Assembly (NCBI RefSeq): GCF_016097555.1
Contig: NC_054704.1
Span: forward strand, 24,631,330-24,695,329
Length of the DNA stretch: 64,000 bases
Reading direction: 5' to 3'
Origin: Gigantopelta aegis
Taxonomy: Eukaryota > Mollusca > Gastropoda > Neomphalida > Peltospiridae
Shown: positions 10,939-22,669 of the stretch, one piece after another
Position numbering within the stretch: position 1 is the stretch's first letter
Layout of the letters: each line of letters opens with the position of its first letter
Made by a program: the position numbers and the translations under genes
The notes under the pieces: model-generated
What the model was told of the DNA's origin: nothing
Seen by the model: only the letters and a program-made list of their open reading frames with translations
Database searches by the model: none

Positions 10939-11839
10939 AGCAAATTGGATAAGAAGCAAAAAGTATTCTAAAGATGTTTACCATCATACTCGCAGGAAGT
11001 TAGAATGGGGTGTAAACCAATTTATTCTGCTTGGCATAAACTTTACATTAAATATAAATGAAATCATAATATCTAATTTTGACTCTAAAATCAAACAAAT
11101 ACAGAACCTGATAAAAAAAAATTTGGTCATTTAGAAAGTTTACAGCATTAGGAACCCCTACAAAAAGACCTAAATTACCTTTGAAAATGAAAATTATGCT
11201 AAATGAAAACACGAGAGGTAAAGATTTGTACAATATTTTAAATAATAAATATTTAATTCCAAAGTCACAAACAAAATACGCATCTGAGGGGTTAACATAT
11301 GATTGTTGTACATGTGGGAAAACGTTTATGCTCTACCCTTCAAATGTGTAAAAGATACAACCCTGTTATGGTTTCAGTATCGATTGCTCCATCGGATTTT
11401 AGCTACAAATTGTTTCTTATTGATAATACACTATGTAGATTCAAATAAGTGTAGTTTTTGTAAAAATTTCCCTGAAACCTTATAACACTTTTTTATGATT
11501 GCGATAAAATCAAATATATATTGAATGCATTGGAGGAATGGATATTTGAAAAAATGGACGTTAGAATTTCTCTGAATAAGCATACAGTTATGTTTGGTAT
11601 GATAAACAGTGATATGAACGAAGTAATTAACTGGTTAATAATCAATATAAAACATCACATTTATAGTATGAAAATACTAAACAACAGTCTTAATTTTAAT
11701 GTTATAAAAACGAAATTGCAAAAGAAATTTCAAATAGAAGTCATGTTTTAATATTTGTTCTACATCCACGGGTCTAAGTAAAACATTCAGTTTTAACAGG
11801 TATCCGGTTTAGAAAGGTTGTTTTAAAAAGGGACCGTGA

Positions 11840-11892
11840 AAAACGTCCGGTTTTAAAGATAATTCCGGTTTACAGAGGATCCGGTTTCGATA
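11840..11892 (-). repeat. Fragment related to the repeat at 43350-43417
   Basis: Blocks ACGTCCGGTTTTAAAGATAA and TTCCGGTTTACAGAGGATCC match, in reverse, the segment at 43350-43417. It lies just past the end of the LINE. It looks like a pogo/Tigger-type terminal region without visible partner end. Confidence 0.5.
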
Positions 11893-12357
11893 TATATTCT
11901 AGTCTTACAAATGTTATACATTGTTAGAAATGCATTTAAAAGTGTTGCATTTATCAAAAGTTGTAATGATGAATTTTACTTATAGAATGCAGGAATTGCA
12001 TTTCAGAACATTTAGTTTACAAACGTTTCCGAGAAACATGTCCGCGAACTACTTCGCACTCTCAAACAATAATTCCCACAATGTGCATTTATTTTCGCAT
12101 AACCTGCTTACACCTGACCATGACTAGGTCTATATTTTATTATATGTGCCAACATGTCTTCCCCCTACCTGGAAAAATCCATGCGAAACTCACAATGACA
12201 AGTGTAACGTGTACTCGTTCACATAGTGAAGTTGCATCACCCGCCCGTCTCACGCTATGCGTCAAAACCCACCTATGTAGGGCCTACATGCGCAGCGCGC
12301 CAAAAACAAAACGGACAAAAAGAAACACGAATCGTATTTGAAAGGAACAATGCTACC

Positions 12358-12749
12358 CATGGGCGGATCCAAGGGGGGGACCAGGGGGACGCGTCCCCCC
12401 AAAAAAAAATTCAAGTGCCCTCAAAATGTCCAAGTGCCCTTTTTGTTTGTAGAATTTTTTTTTTTTTAAGTAAACAATAATTATATTGTAGATAAATGAA
12501 ATCAAGATTTTCGTGTACATGCGCAAGCTTGCAGATATGTGTCTGTGCTATTGAGTCTCAATGGGGCCCCATTGAGGTTCTAACGCGAGTGACGCCAATT
12601 TACTTCATTATTGCTAGTATATTATGACGTAGAACTGTAGGAATTCATATTAATTGTAAATATCAAAACTTGTAGTAAGGTGCCCTTTTGACGAGTCAAT
12701 GTGCCCTTCTTTTTTGGTCCCCCCCTAAAAATATTTCCTGGATCCGCCC
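12358..12749. mobile_element. hAT-like MITE
   Basis: 392 bp with GGGCGGATCC near the left end and GGATCCGCCC at the right, flanked by ATGCTACC at 12350-12357 and 12750-12757, an 8-bp duplication typical of hAT elements. Subterminal G-rich and C-rich runs mirror each other. A shorter 5-bp duplication reading is possible because CATG abuts both ends. Confidence 0.65.
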
Positions 12750-13125
12750 ATGCTACCTGTATTTATGGATGTAATCAGCTAGATATATCTAATACTGGTA
12801 ATTTTAATCACTGTTCGTATTAATTACTGACGAAGCATTGGCTGCAATATTATTTCCTTGTGTTTTGTAATCTATTGATTGAATGTCCTAAATACAGGGA
12901 CGTTTCTGCATCTACGCGATAAACCTTTATCCGCTAATATTTTGTTTTGGAATATTTTCAGTCAAAAAATAAAAAAATTGTCAACGGTGAATTATTATAA
13001 CATGACATTATAACTGGTCTTTGTGTGCGCGCTGTAAAAAAAATGGTGATGCACTGTCGACGCGCTGCACTAACTAGTGTGGGTTGGGCTTAAAAACTCG
13101 TTTCTTCTTACGCCTGTGTAGGGGC

Positions 13126-13133
13126 GTGTGTGT

Positions 13134-13189
<56 letters not shown>
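13126..13189 (+). repeat. (GT)n microsatellite
   Basis: About 30 GT units with one GA interruption, upstream of COX5B. Confidence 0.95.
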
Positions 13190-13190
<1 letters not shown>

Positions 13191-13414
13191 GGGGTGGGGG
13201 AGAGGGGTTACACTCAAGCAGCTAGCCTTACCCAATCATCCCGTGGCACGAGATCGAACGGAAATACATTTTATCCTGAAACATTTATTCTTATTAGTTT
13301 ATTAATGGGTACATTAAGAATTAAATTACTAGTAATCAAATCAATAAAACTAATTAAACATTTATTTATTTATTTATTCAAATAAATAAATTATAGTTTT
13401 AAAAAAATAATCAG

Positions 13415-13461
13415 ACAATAGCAATAATAGCAATAACAATAATAACAATAATAACAACAAC

Positions 13462-13501
<40 letters not shown>

Positions 13502-13520
13502 TAGTAATAATAACGACAAC
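13415..13520 (+). repeat. (AAT)n / AT-rich simple repeat
   Basis: AATAATAAT run centred on 13461-13500 with degenerate CAATAATAA units before it. Confidence 0.9.
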
Positions 13521-14179
13521 AAAAACAAATAAATATATAAATATATAAAGAAAATAAATAAATTAGTAAATAATGTATGTAACGTAATCATTGCGATGCT
13601 TTAATTGTTTGTGTTTTGTTTTCTTTGAGCAAACCTGCTGTCTAATTATCGAACACAGAAAACGTTATTGTGTCTTGTCTCTGTTCCCTAAATTTGTTTG
13701 TTCATTCTTTCTTTCTGTTTTTCTCTCCTTCAATAATATTTATTTTTGTTCATATTTAAATTGCTAAAAATATATTCCTGTCGTGACATATGTATGTACT
13801 AGCCTGTTACGTTGTATAACGTGTGCCTAATCCATTTGGTCGTTTAAAAAGCAATAAAATATGTTTCAATCAATCAATCAAACAAACAAATAAATAAAAA
13901 CTTGTTTATATAATAGTCAATATTTAACTTATTAAAAAAAAAAAAAAATTGTCACACGTGCGGTTTGCTCTGCCCCTCCCTCTCCATGTGCCCTTGTACG
14001 TGTTTACTGGGCCTACACATACAAAGTCTGCAATAAAGGTTGTCTTGTACTGTCCTTTCCAACAGGGCACACGCCATGACGATTGGAGGTGGGGGGTTGG
14101 TGGGGGGCAATTTATTCTCTGTCTGTATCGCCGATTTATTGTAGCTTTGATTAGCCGGGGAGTTCCGATTGCTCTTTCG

Positions 14180-14337
14180 GACATATCTGTTAGTTCCTAG
14201 TAGGTTTGTCCGAACGTGAAGGAGACCTGAATCAAACGTGCAAAAACCAGTCTACGTGATTGTGTTGGATCTGGACCCCAATTTTCACGCGTACGTGACT
14301 AAGCGGAACAGAAGTACAGTTGCTCAGTCTAGTTCGC
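14180..14337 (+). promoter_or_regulatory. Probable COX5B promoter and 5' leader
   Basis: About 160 bp upstream of the COX5B start. It has more CpG than the surrounding AT-rich DNA and no obvious TATA box. A GCGGAA core at 14303-14308 could be an ETS/NRF-2 type site, which drives this gene in vertebrates, but a 6-bp match is weak evidence. The transcription start is not visible. Confidence 0.25.
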
Positions 14338-17300
14338 ATGTCTAAAATGGCGACGACGCTGTTGAAAAGTGGTGCTGGTATTATTCGACGTTCTGTTTTA
14401 CTGACTGCCGCCAGAGCATCATCTGGGCATGGCGGTGCTCCTGTTGATCAACATAAAGGAAAAGTTGGTAAGTGTGGACATTCAGATCATGTCCACATCG
14501 ACACGCCCGGAATGCTGAACATTTAACATTACTGTTTGGGTAATGAATTACAAAACGTGATGAATCGGAATTCGTGACTACTGGTTATCAAAAATTAAAA
14601 CGTATTTATTGTATGTTTCAATTTATGATTAACTATCTTTTACTTACTAAATGTAAATGATTAAAATGTATTTTATTAGCATTTTCAATCCGATCAAAGC
14701 ACTTCAAATCAAAGGGCAAGTGAAGGTTATTGGAACTGTTAACAACATAAATCCATTATTTTTAAGTATTTAAACAATAATAAGAAGAGGAACTAAGCTA
14801 AACTAGATAGGTCATGTGTTTTTAACAAAATTATTTTATTTTATGTACGTTAAATATAAGGATTTGGTTTCATTGAAGAATAAATTACCAACATCATGTC
14901 GGGGAATATTTGTTCAGTATCACATTGCGATTCGCTACGTAAGTTTTAGATATCGCTACACAATTTTAAAATATTAAACAGTAGTTGCTAATCAATTTTT
15001 AATTGACTAGAATTAATCGCTAATCAAGATTTTGAAAAAATCTTCGCTGGATGTTCTTATTTCGTAACCTTCATGCAAACTGAATGATTAGTTGCATCAT
15101 GCTCGCAGTTTTGTAATGTCTAGGAACCAGGCTGTAATCTTGCTGGCGAAATTAGCATTTTTTTCACCAAAAGTCAGCTCAAGTTGCCGAATTATCAGTA
15201 GTAGTGAGAAGTCGAAGTCATCGTAATATTCTGGACCTAATCCGATTTCAAAAACGAAATCACACAACAGACGTTAAGCCCCTGACTTGTTTATTGTTAC
15301 AGGTCACTTGGCACCTTGTCGCCATATGTCGGACAGTGTTTTTACTTTGGTGCCAGACAGCATCATTGAGTAATCATGAACCGGCTTATTAAAGGAGGGG
15401 ACAGTTAAGGCATTTGGCCTGGTATGCATATTCAACGATATATAATGCACATTACTGCTTAATATCAAGTATAATCGCAATCTAATTAAAATTAGCTCCA
15501 CTATTACATGTGGATCTAAAGACAGCCAGTTGGAGCTCATGTCCACCAATCAAAACCTTACTTGCAGAATCCTGCCAGTGATTTAAAAATAATTTGAAAC
15601 ATTCCGAATTATCCTGAGGGTATACGACATGTTTCGTGTGAATTACGAATGCCTTAAAACATGTTTTATTTTATAAAATAAATAATTTATAATGTAAAAC
15701 TGAAGACTGATTTAGTTTTTTTTTTAATTTTATAAATAAATAAATAATTTTTAATGTAAAATTGAAGACTGATAACCCACCCCATACGTATTGGTATGGT
15801 TCGCTGTACTGCGGCCACTAAAATAGACTTGCCCGATATTTTTAGAATTTGTATGCTCCCAAATAACGTTATAAAAGGCGAAGTGTGATTGGTCAATATT
15901 TAAATTATTATTTACAGACGAAATGTTACCTGGACATTGGGGACTACGCAGTGTTGTTAGTTTTAAATCACTGGCAGGATTCTGCAAGTAAGGTTTTGAT
16001 TGGTGGACATGAGCTCCAACTGGCTGTCTTTAGATCCACTTGTATGTAATAGTGGAGCTAATTTTAATTAGATTGGTATAATCGTATAGTTAATTAATAA
16101 AACGGTTAAATGTGACAACTATTATATATAACGGGCACAGCCATTTTATACCATCCCAGTGAATACGCCCTCTGGCGAGCTGGTGGTTACGTAATACCTA
16201 ACGTGTCATGTCAGGAATTAGTCTTCGAACTGAAGAAACAAAACATACCTGATTTTTGCAGATGCATCGCAATGTTCTGTAATTATATCCATCCTAGTAA
16301 GCCAGTACCAATTATATATTATTTTTCAATACAAAATAAACCACCATTGTCAAAGTGTTGAAATAACTGTATTATGTTTCGTACATAAATTAACCCACGT
16401 ACTGAAAACAATAATCGGAGTGTTTTCTTGGTTAATTGGTATTTTCTTTCCATGGCCTTTCTGTGGTTCCTGATTGGCAGGTGTATATTCAGACGGTCCC
16501 CAGACACCGTGTCTAGACACACTTAAAAGACGTGCCTCTTTTATGAAGATCACAGGGTATTGTGTGATATCAGCACAGATACACCTCAAATCGTAATGGA
16601 CATTACCAACCGCCCTGCTTTATTACTGTAAGTAATTCTGTAAAACCCTTGATTAAGTAAACTTTCCCATCTAAAATCACAAAACTGACCAATTACGTCG
16701 TCCCAAAGAAAAGAAAAGTATCACTTGGGTATCGTGAGTGGTGGTTTTTGCTCGAACGTGCCCTACTAATAGGCCTAATAGTATGCATTTTTTCTTTGGA
16801 TTTTTTTAAAAAGAAAAATACTGTAACTCCATTTCGTTCTATTGATGTAACCTGAAATATATTTAGTTAAATAGTTTATTATACTATCAAGTCATTTATG
16901 TTGTTTTACAAGTCAGGTTGATGAAAGCGAAGTGCCTTGTCGTAAATTAGAGCGTTTGTTTACACTGTGCATAGAGAAGATGGACGGAGCTGACGTCACT
17001 TCGCCCCAAGCTATACCACCGGATGTCACAAAAACGAAACAAAATGGCTGCCCCCAGTTAGCAGGAATAATCATGGTTTTTTATTAACTCTAAAATTACA
17101 CGCGTTTTTCATTTGTTAAAGTGTCAGTATGTGTTGGTGGTCCGGGTATGCATCTTTCCAACACATAAATCTCTTATTTGAGTTGACCCTACCTTTAACG
17201 GGAAATTCTTAAGATACACCTGTAAACAGGGCTATTGCTTTTCAAAGTGGCACGTGTTGTGCCGTGTCCAGTCAAGCATTATTAATCCTCAGCCACCTTC

Positions 17301-20300
17301 ATTTCAGTACTGCCAGGAAATGCTAATTAATATTGTAATTTTAACATAACAGCACATTATCAACTACTTAATAATATCACATTTTTAATGAAACGGAGAA
17401 CTGTTTTGTTTAAATTTTATTACCGGAAGTAGTATTTTATATGGAAATATTACAATTGGAACTGAATGTAAAATTCAGAATTTTCCAATTGAACGTTTAA
17501 AATTGGCAAAACGTTACGAAATGTACTGATAAATGTTCACGTCACCTATTTTTATCAAACTTCTCCCCTTTCTTCTGTGAACGGAGAAATCACTTCTACT
17601 TTTTTCAATTCTAGATTAGGGCCTGAGGAACATTTTGTTTTAAAATTGTGTAGCAATCTGAAGCTTTAATAGCAAATCACAACGTGATACTGAACAAAAT
17701 GTTCCCTGAATATTTATATTAATTTCTGAGTACCAGGCATTTCTTCCCCATGTCGGTTTGACCAGTTTGACCCTAACTCTGTCAGTTCGCCCCATCCCCC
17801 AGTATAAATAAAGATGATTTTAGCAAACGGGTATTGTGTTGGGGCGATCTGACATATCGTATAATCGCTGTGTATTAGCCGAATCTGTGGATAGGAGGGC
17901 GAAACGTAGCCCAGTGGTAACATGCTCGCTTGATGCGCGGTCGGTTTGGGATCGATCCCCGTCAGTGGGCCCATTGGGCTATTTCTCGCTCCAGCCGGTG
18001 CACCACGACTGGTACAACATATGCTGTGGTATGTACTATCCTGTCTATGGGATGGGGCATATAAAAGATCCCTTGCTGCTAATTGAAAAGAGTAGCCCAT
18101 GAAGTGGCAACAGTGGGTTTCCTCGCTCAATATCTGTGTGATCCATAACCATATGTCTGACGCCATATAAGTTATAACCGTAAATACAATGTGTTGAGTG
18201 CATTGTTAAATAAAACATTCCCTTCCCTGTGGATAGGCTGAACCCTTAGTTTGCCCCTCAATATCTGGTACAAAAAGGTTGGTATCATGTATAAGCCGGC
18301 TCAACATTTATATAGTTGAAGTTGAACCAGATATACCCGATCGAGATAATGTTGATCTGGTGTGCGGTGCACATTGTTGCCAATAGTCAATCGCAGGCAT
18401 TTGTTTTGGTGAACCGATCCCAGTACAAATACTATTTTGAATAATAAAGCTTTCAAGTATGCTGAAAAAGAATATAAAGGTTTTTTAAAATGATCTATTT
18501 TTTAATTTCTAACTTCCTCAAATGAATTGATCACATGGACATCGCTGGATTATAAATTTATGTAATTTTGTTTTATGAAGGCAGTGTAAATATTTAGCAC
18601 CCACGGTTGATATTAATTGTCATGAACTACCACTTATGTAGAAAGTACAAATCACAGAACTGAGTTCACAAAAAAATGTCCGCTAGGCTGATTTATGCAT
18701 TTCACTTTAAACTGAATGACCACTTCAGGAACCAGTTAGAAAAGTTCGCAAATGTTAGCGTAAAACAGCTTTTGGAACATGAATGACTGACAAGTTTTCG
18801 TTTCCATAAACATTCGAATTTTATTGTATTTTCTTATACATTTTTTGTTGACTATGTATTGGTTGACCCCTGTTCTCATCGTGGTATTTAGACACTTGAA
18901 CAGACGGCAATATACATTACTTGTACATCCTGGGGCAAACAGGTTTGGGGTGTGTGTGTAATACATCGTTTTTCACAGGGATTCTAACTGATTAAATATT
19001 ACTACAATTAATCCAGTTGCTAAATAAAAATATACAATGTGCAGTTGTTTCAGTTTCATAAAACAAGATTGATATTGCAGTTAGTTAATTTTCGTGGATG
19101 AAAAAAATACATACTGTTTATGTATAAATTGTATTCAATGTGTTTAAATATATATATATACCAATATATGAGCTACACATTTTTTCTTTCTAATTGCAGC
19201 ATCTGATAAAGTGACCATGCCAGATGCCCTTGGTCATGCTGTAGGACCAGAACGTTTTGAACTGCTTGCCAAGTTAGCTGGGAATGAGGTAACTATAATG
19301 ACCAGGGACCTAGTTTACTTGAACTCTCACAGCTTTGCTATGTCGCAGTGAGAAACGACTTGCAAGAACAATATGACATTAGGCCCCAGAACTGATATTT
19401 TACCAGTTTTATGTTATAGTTAAACATATAAGCCTCTACAAATTAAAACTTTACCTTATTAAAAAGGTGTTGCGTGCCAGAAATATTGGCATTACATACT
19501 TTGGTTTGTAGAACCATTTTTGTTTAAAAACTGAAAAACCTAAATAAGTGACACATTGCTAGGACTGAACTTTCAATACATTTTACATGAATGGTAAAAA
19601 AAGGTTAAATGAAACGTATAATCAATCCATGAATAGAACTATTGTTCATGTATTGCAAAGTATAGCGATGATGAGACTTAAAAAATTGATTTGGGAAAAA
19701 TAATAGTTATTAATTGAATTGATCCATACGTAGTGAAACTTTGGTGTGTACCTGACAATGCAGTGTTCTAGCTGCTCCATTAAAGCAGGGCAGTCTGCTC
19801 CATTATTGCATATATCCACCCTCCTTTCACGTTCTGCTTCCCTCCTTTATTTTCCTACACCCCTCTTTAATACTGAGGGGCAAAATAAGGAGTATGTCTT
19901 TCCACCAAGTCGACCAACACACACAATGTTTGGTAGCCAAGTTTTCGTTTTTTGTTTGTTGCTTTTCGGGTTGTTATTTTTGGGGGAGGGTGGGTGTCGC
20001 ACGACGGCCCTCCGTTAATTTTCACCCAGCGAGAACACTGCAGTGTAAGGTTTTTCATTCACATAAAACCCAAACAGAGATCATTCAACATCAAAAGATC
20101 AAGTTTTACTTGCTGATTCAACTCGAACGTGCATTGTTTCTTCACTCATTTCGAAAATTGTTCACCATCTCCTAGCTTGAGTTTACATGATCTAAGGAAA
20201 TATTCTGTGATGTCACACTTTTGGTAACTTGATATTTTTAAATTTTATTAAAGTTTACCATTGCATTTGTGGAATATTTATATCTCAGCAGACATGATTT

Positions 20301-22465
20301 ACCAACAACTGTTAATGTAGGTTTTTAGTTTATTGTGACCATGACATATATGACCTTCATAATATTGATTATCTGCAGTGTTTGAAATAAGTACTTATTC
20401 ATTTGTCCTGACAAGTGAAAATCTGCTCGGACAAACAAAATGTACCATTATGGTTGTTCAGTGGACAAGTACAAAATTTCAATGAAGTTTCATTTTGAAC
20501 AATGAAAAATATTGTCGGACAAGTCGATTTCAAGATGTCTTGGTCCGCTGGACTAGTGAAACATCCTGCTTATTTCTGTCACTGATCTGTTTGGACTTCA
20601 TAGGTTATTCCCTTGGACCCTTCATATGTATTAGTGATGTTTCCGTATTTTCAGTCTGTTATTTCTTTATTAGGATCCTTTTGAGATGAGTGTGAAGGCA
20701 CGAGCCAAGGGTACATTTGAAGAGCCCACCCTAATTCCATCATTGTTTGAAAAGCGACTTGTGGGATGCATTTGTAAGTTATTAAAAATAATAACTTTTT
20801 TCTGTTAACATGAACTTTCCATAAAATAATTGTTTTAACCACCAACTTAATTCCTTTTACCCATTTGTACAACAACAAAGGCATCATAGTCTTGTGGAAT
20901 CCTCACACCCATAATAATAATAATAAAATAATGGTGGGATAATTAAGATGAACAACCAAACGTTTCATGGTAAATGTTTCCCATTGTGGTTATTTGATGG
21001 TAGGTCTCTTTATTTGTTATGATATATATTACTCATTAAACTGTTATTTAACAATCTTACTATTGATGTAATTTGTTCAAATGGATATTAGGGCTAGCTC
21101 TGCCACTCGCCAATTGCAAATTTTAAGAACAAATGGCAAATTGTATTTTAATTTGGCAAAAAAAATCGATGTAATAATTGGTGGGTTTTTTTGGAAAATA
21201 ACTGGGTTTTACATTTTTTAAAGATAATTTGGCGAAATGTTTTGCTCACCCACAGCTAGCCCTGGATACAGATGTAATGTTATCTGTTAATGTCTTGTTA
21301 TCAAACATTACTTGCCGAAATAACTTTTGTCACCAGGAACTGATGATAAGCATCATATTTAATATTACTATCACTGTGTTTTTGTCCCCATATTCTATTA
21401 AAGTAACTAACATTAGTTCATACGATATCGCTTCTTAAGATATGCATTTTAATTAAGCAGTTACAAATATGTGGATGCCCAGAAGCACGTTAGTTGGCCA
21501 AAATCTATAATTTAAGCAAGCAGTTTTAAGTGTTGTGTACCAGTAATAATTTAATTATTAAAAAGTGACAGCCAAAAATGTTTGACACTGGGTCGACAAT
21601 CAAGGTCACTAGTACATCACAGCTCTAGTGATTTAATCTGATTTTCATAAAACTTTGCATATGGGAATAGGATCATTGTGTCTTGATCAGGTTTGCATTT
21701 CGCCTCTGTTTCAAAGGTCTAGGTCACTTATTAAAATTAAAAGTCATGTCACCATGAGCAACTTCATGTCTTTTCATGACAATCTTGAATGAGTTCATGT
21801 TTCACCTTTCTGCGTCAGGTCAAGTTCACTTACTATAATAGAAATTGCAACATCACTGACTTATTTCTCATCCATTTTTGCCTGAAACTTTTCACATATA
21901 GGAATAAGAACATGATGTCTTATATGAGTTTTGACCTCTACATCAAAGGTCAAGGTCACTTGCTAAAAATAGAAATTACATCAGTGTTTTACCATCTGAT
22001 TTTTAAAAAATGTAATGTATAGGAATAGGATCATAAAACTGATGAGTTTTGCAGCATTTCCGATGCCTTGTTTGTATATCAACTGGTGGTAGCAGGGTTC
22101 CTCATTATCTTTAGTCCAAACGCATATGTCTGACATCATATATAACTAATTGAAATGTGTTTGGTGCATAGTTAAATAAAACATCCCTTCCTTCCTGTCC
22201 CGTTTTATTTTGTTACTAGGTTATTAATTTGATTTCTCTTCATATTTATATACTTACCTTTGTTTGACATGCTGTAGCCAATGTTTATTTTTATGCTGAA
22301 GTGTCGTTAAACATTCATTCATTCATTTGCTTTCGATTATTCACAGGTGAAGAAGATGCCCTCAGCATCAACTGGATGTATCTACACAAAGGAGAGCCAA
22401 AGCGATGTGAATGCGGCTACTGGTTTAAACTCGAAGCAATGCAGCCCACAGACTACAGTCCATAA
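14338..22465 (+). CDS. COX5B: Cytochrome c oxidase subunit 5B, mitochondrial (4 exons)
   Basis: Nuclear-encoded subunit of respiratory complex IV on the matrix side of the inner mitochondrial membrane. Coding exons are 14338-14467, 19200-19288, 20674-20773 and 22347-22465. All introns are GT-AG and the phases join to 438 nt, 145 aa plus stop. Residues 1-30 are rich in Arg, Ser and Ala with no acid, as expected of a mitochondrial presequence. The conserved stretch PDALGHAVGPERFELLAKL is in exon 2. The zinc site uses Cys105 and Cys107 (GCICEED) and Cys127 and Cys129 (KRCECGYWFKL). Vertebrates have CxxC at the second pair; CxC is, from memory, the usual invertebrate form. The start could be ATG 14338 (MSK) or ATG 14347 (MATT, better context). 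Intron 1 (4.7 kb) carries the nested repeat at 15385-16277. The family call is secure; the exact start is not. Confidence 0.95.
15385..16277 (+). repeat. Older repeat split by the foldback element
   Basis: Flanks 15385-15477 and 16085-16277 together match, in reverse, the unbroken segment 29932-30225. Shared blocks include TGGTATGCATATTCAACGAT, TTAATTAATAAAACGGTTAA and CTGGTGGTTACGTAATAC. The unbroken copy acts as an empty-site reference for the insertion at 15478-16075. The repeat class is unknown. Confidence 0.75.
15478..16075. mobile_element. Long-TIR foldback element with 9-bp TSD, copy 1 (COX5B intron 1)
   Basis: 598 bp whose ends are inverted repeats of about 110 bp, starting CAATCTAATTAAAATTAG. 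Flanked by GTATAATCG at 15469-15477 and 16076-16084. Long TIRs with a 9-bp duplication suggest a non-autonomous Mutator-type (MULE) element; this assignment is inference. No coding capacity. A second copy is at 36779-37368. Confidence 0.85.
16280..17615. other. COX5B intron 1 middle, nothing recognised
   Basis: AT-rich. The segment 16920-17060 is less AT-rich (CTGACGTCACTTCGCCCC, ATGGCTGCCCCC) and could be a dispersed repeat, but no second copy is in the window. Confidence 0.4.
17619..17712. repeat. Short inverted repeat
   Basis: GAGGAACATTTTGTT (left) and AACAAAATGTTCCCTG (right), 94 bp overall, in COX5B intron 1. A small foldback of unknown class. Confidence 0.4.
17896..18226 (+). mobile_element. 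tRNA-derived SINE, complete (family A; COX5B intron 1)
   Basis: Same head, core and tail as 2068-2395. Target duplication CTGTGGATAGG at 17885-17895 and 18227-18237. Confidence 0.9.
21590..22050 (+). repeat. Diverged tandem repeat in COX5B intron 3
   Basis: Three or so degenerate units containing ATAGGAATAGGATCAT, TTTGACCTCT or a variant, and CAAAGGTCAAGGTCACTTGC. Unit length drifts around 120-180 bp. Repeats of this GGTCAAGGTCA type are common in marine invertebrates. Confidence 0.55.
22085..22198 (+). mobile_element. SINE fragment (family A tail; COX5B intron 3)
   Basis: GCATATGTCTGACATCATAT and GTTAAATAAAACATCCCTTC match the family A 3' end. The rest is missing or too diverged. Confidence 0.65.
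22262..22326 (+). repeat. SINE-like tail with (CATT)n
   Basis: GCTGAAGTGTCGTTAAACAT and CATTCATT repeats, the same tail type as 44740-44872, ending 20 bp before COX5B exon 4. Confidence 0.5.
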
Positions 22466-22657
22466 TGGAAATTGAACCATTTTAATCTGTGAATATTTTT
22501 ATCTGAACAGTAGAACTCCAATCTAAATTGACTTTTTTTTTGTTTTAATTGTTTCTAAAGCTGTGCTAAACACATAATAAGCTACTTTAGTTTTACTTGT
22601 TGATTTACAGGCCGAAACCAAAATTGAAAAAGAAGACGCAGAGCATATAACACAACA

Positions 22658-22663
22658 AATAAA
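22658..22663 (+). terminator. COX5B poly(A) signal
   Basis: AATAAA 193 bp after the COX5B stop codon and the first canonical signal downstream. The 3' UTR would run from 22466 to roughly 22680. Confidence 0.6.
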
Positions 22664-22669
22664 ATTGAA

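Larger units (their letters stand above)
7921..11750 (+). mobile_element. Decayed LINE (non-LTR retrotransposon), 5' truncated and interrupted
   Basis: Fragments in order: the end of an apurinic endonuclease domain (7921-8304; RQYTWRKPNLLKIARLDMFL, SDHSGVVL, KGLWKFNNSHL); a linker (8460-8800; RAKAQWIEDDEKPSKYF); RT motifs (8804-9034; NPGSDGFTAEFF, IPKTNKP, NWRPISLLN); 9379-9420 (LIDFEKAFD); 9483-9792 (QRGCRQGDPLSPYIF, then the catalytic QYADDTTF); and the C-terminal region (10944-11750; WENVYALPF, LLHRIL, CSFC). The order and motifs resemble L1/Tx1-type elements. Frames shift at about 8305, 8800, 9035 and 9480, and stops are common, so it is dead. A 47-bp tandem array (9139-9373) and a solo LTR (9793-10938) interrupt it. 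No poly(A) tail was seen. Confidence 0.85.
12760..14180. other. Intergenic, simple repeats upstream of COX5B
   Basis: Holds the (GT)n and (AAT)n runs, a possible repeat end with (CAAT)n tail (13800-13880), and AT-rich sequence. No coding signal recognised. Confidence 0.5.

Noticed and set aside
14468..14526. Extension of the COX5B first exon frame to a stop at 14526
   Set aside because: A GTAAGT donor at 14468 and the conserved continuation in exon 2 show this part is intron.
17714..18166. 150-codon open frame on the - strand
   Set aside because: It runs through a family A SINE; matching frames occur in the other SINE copies.
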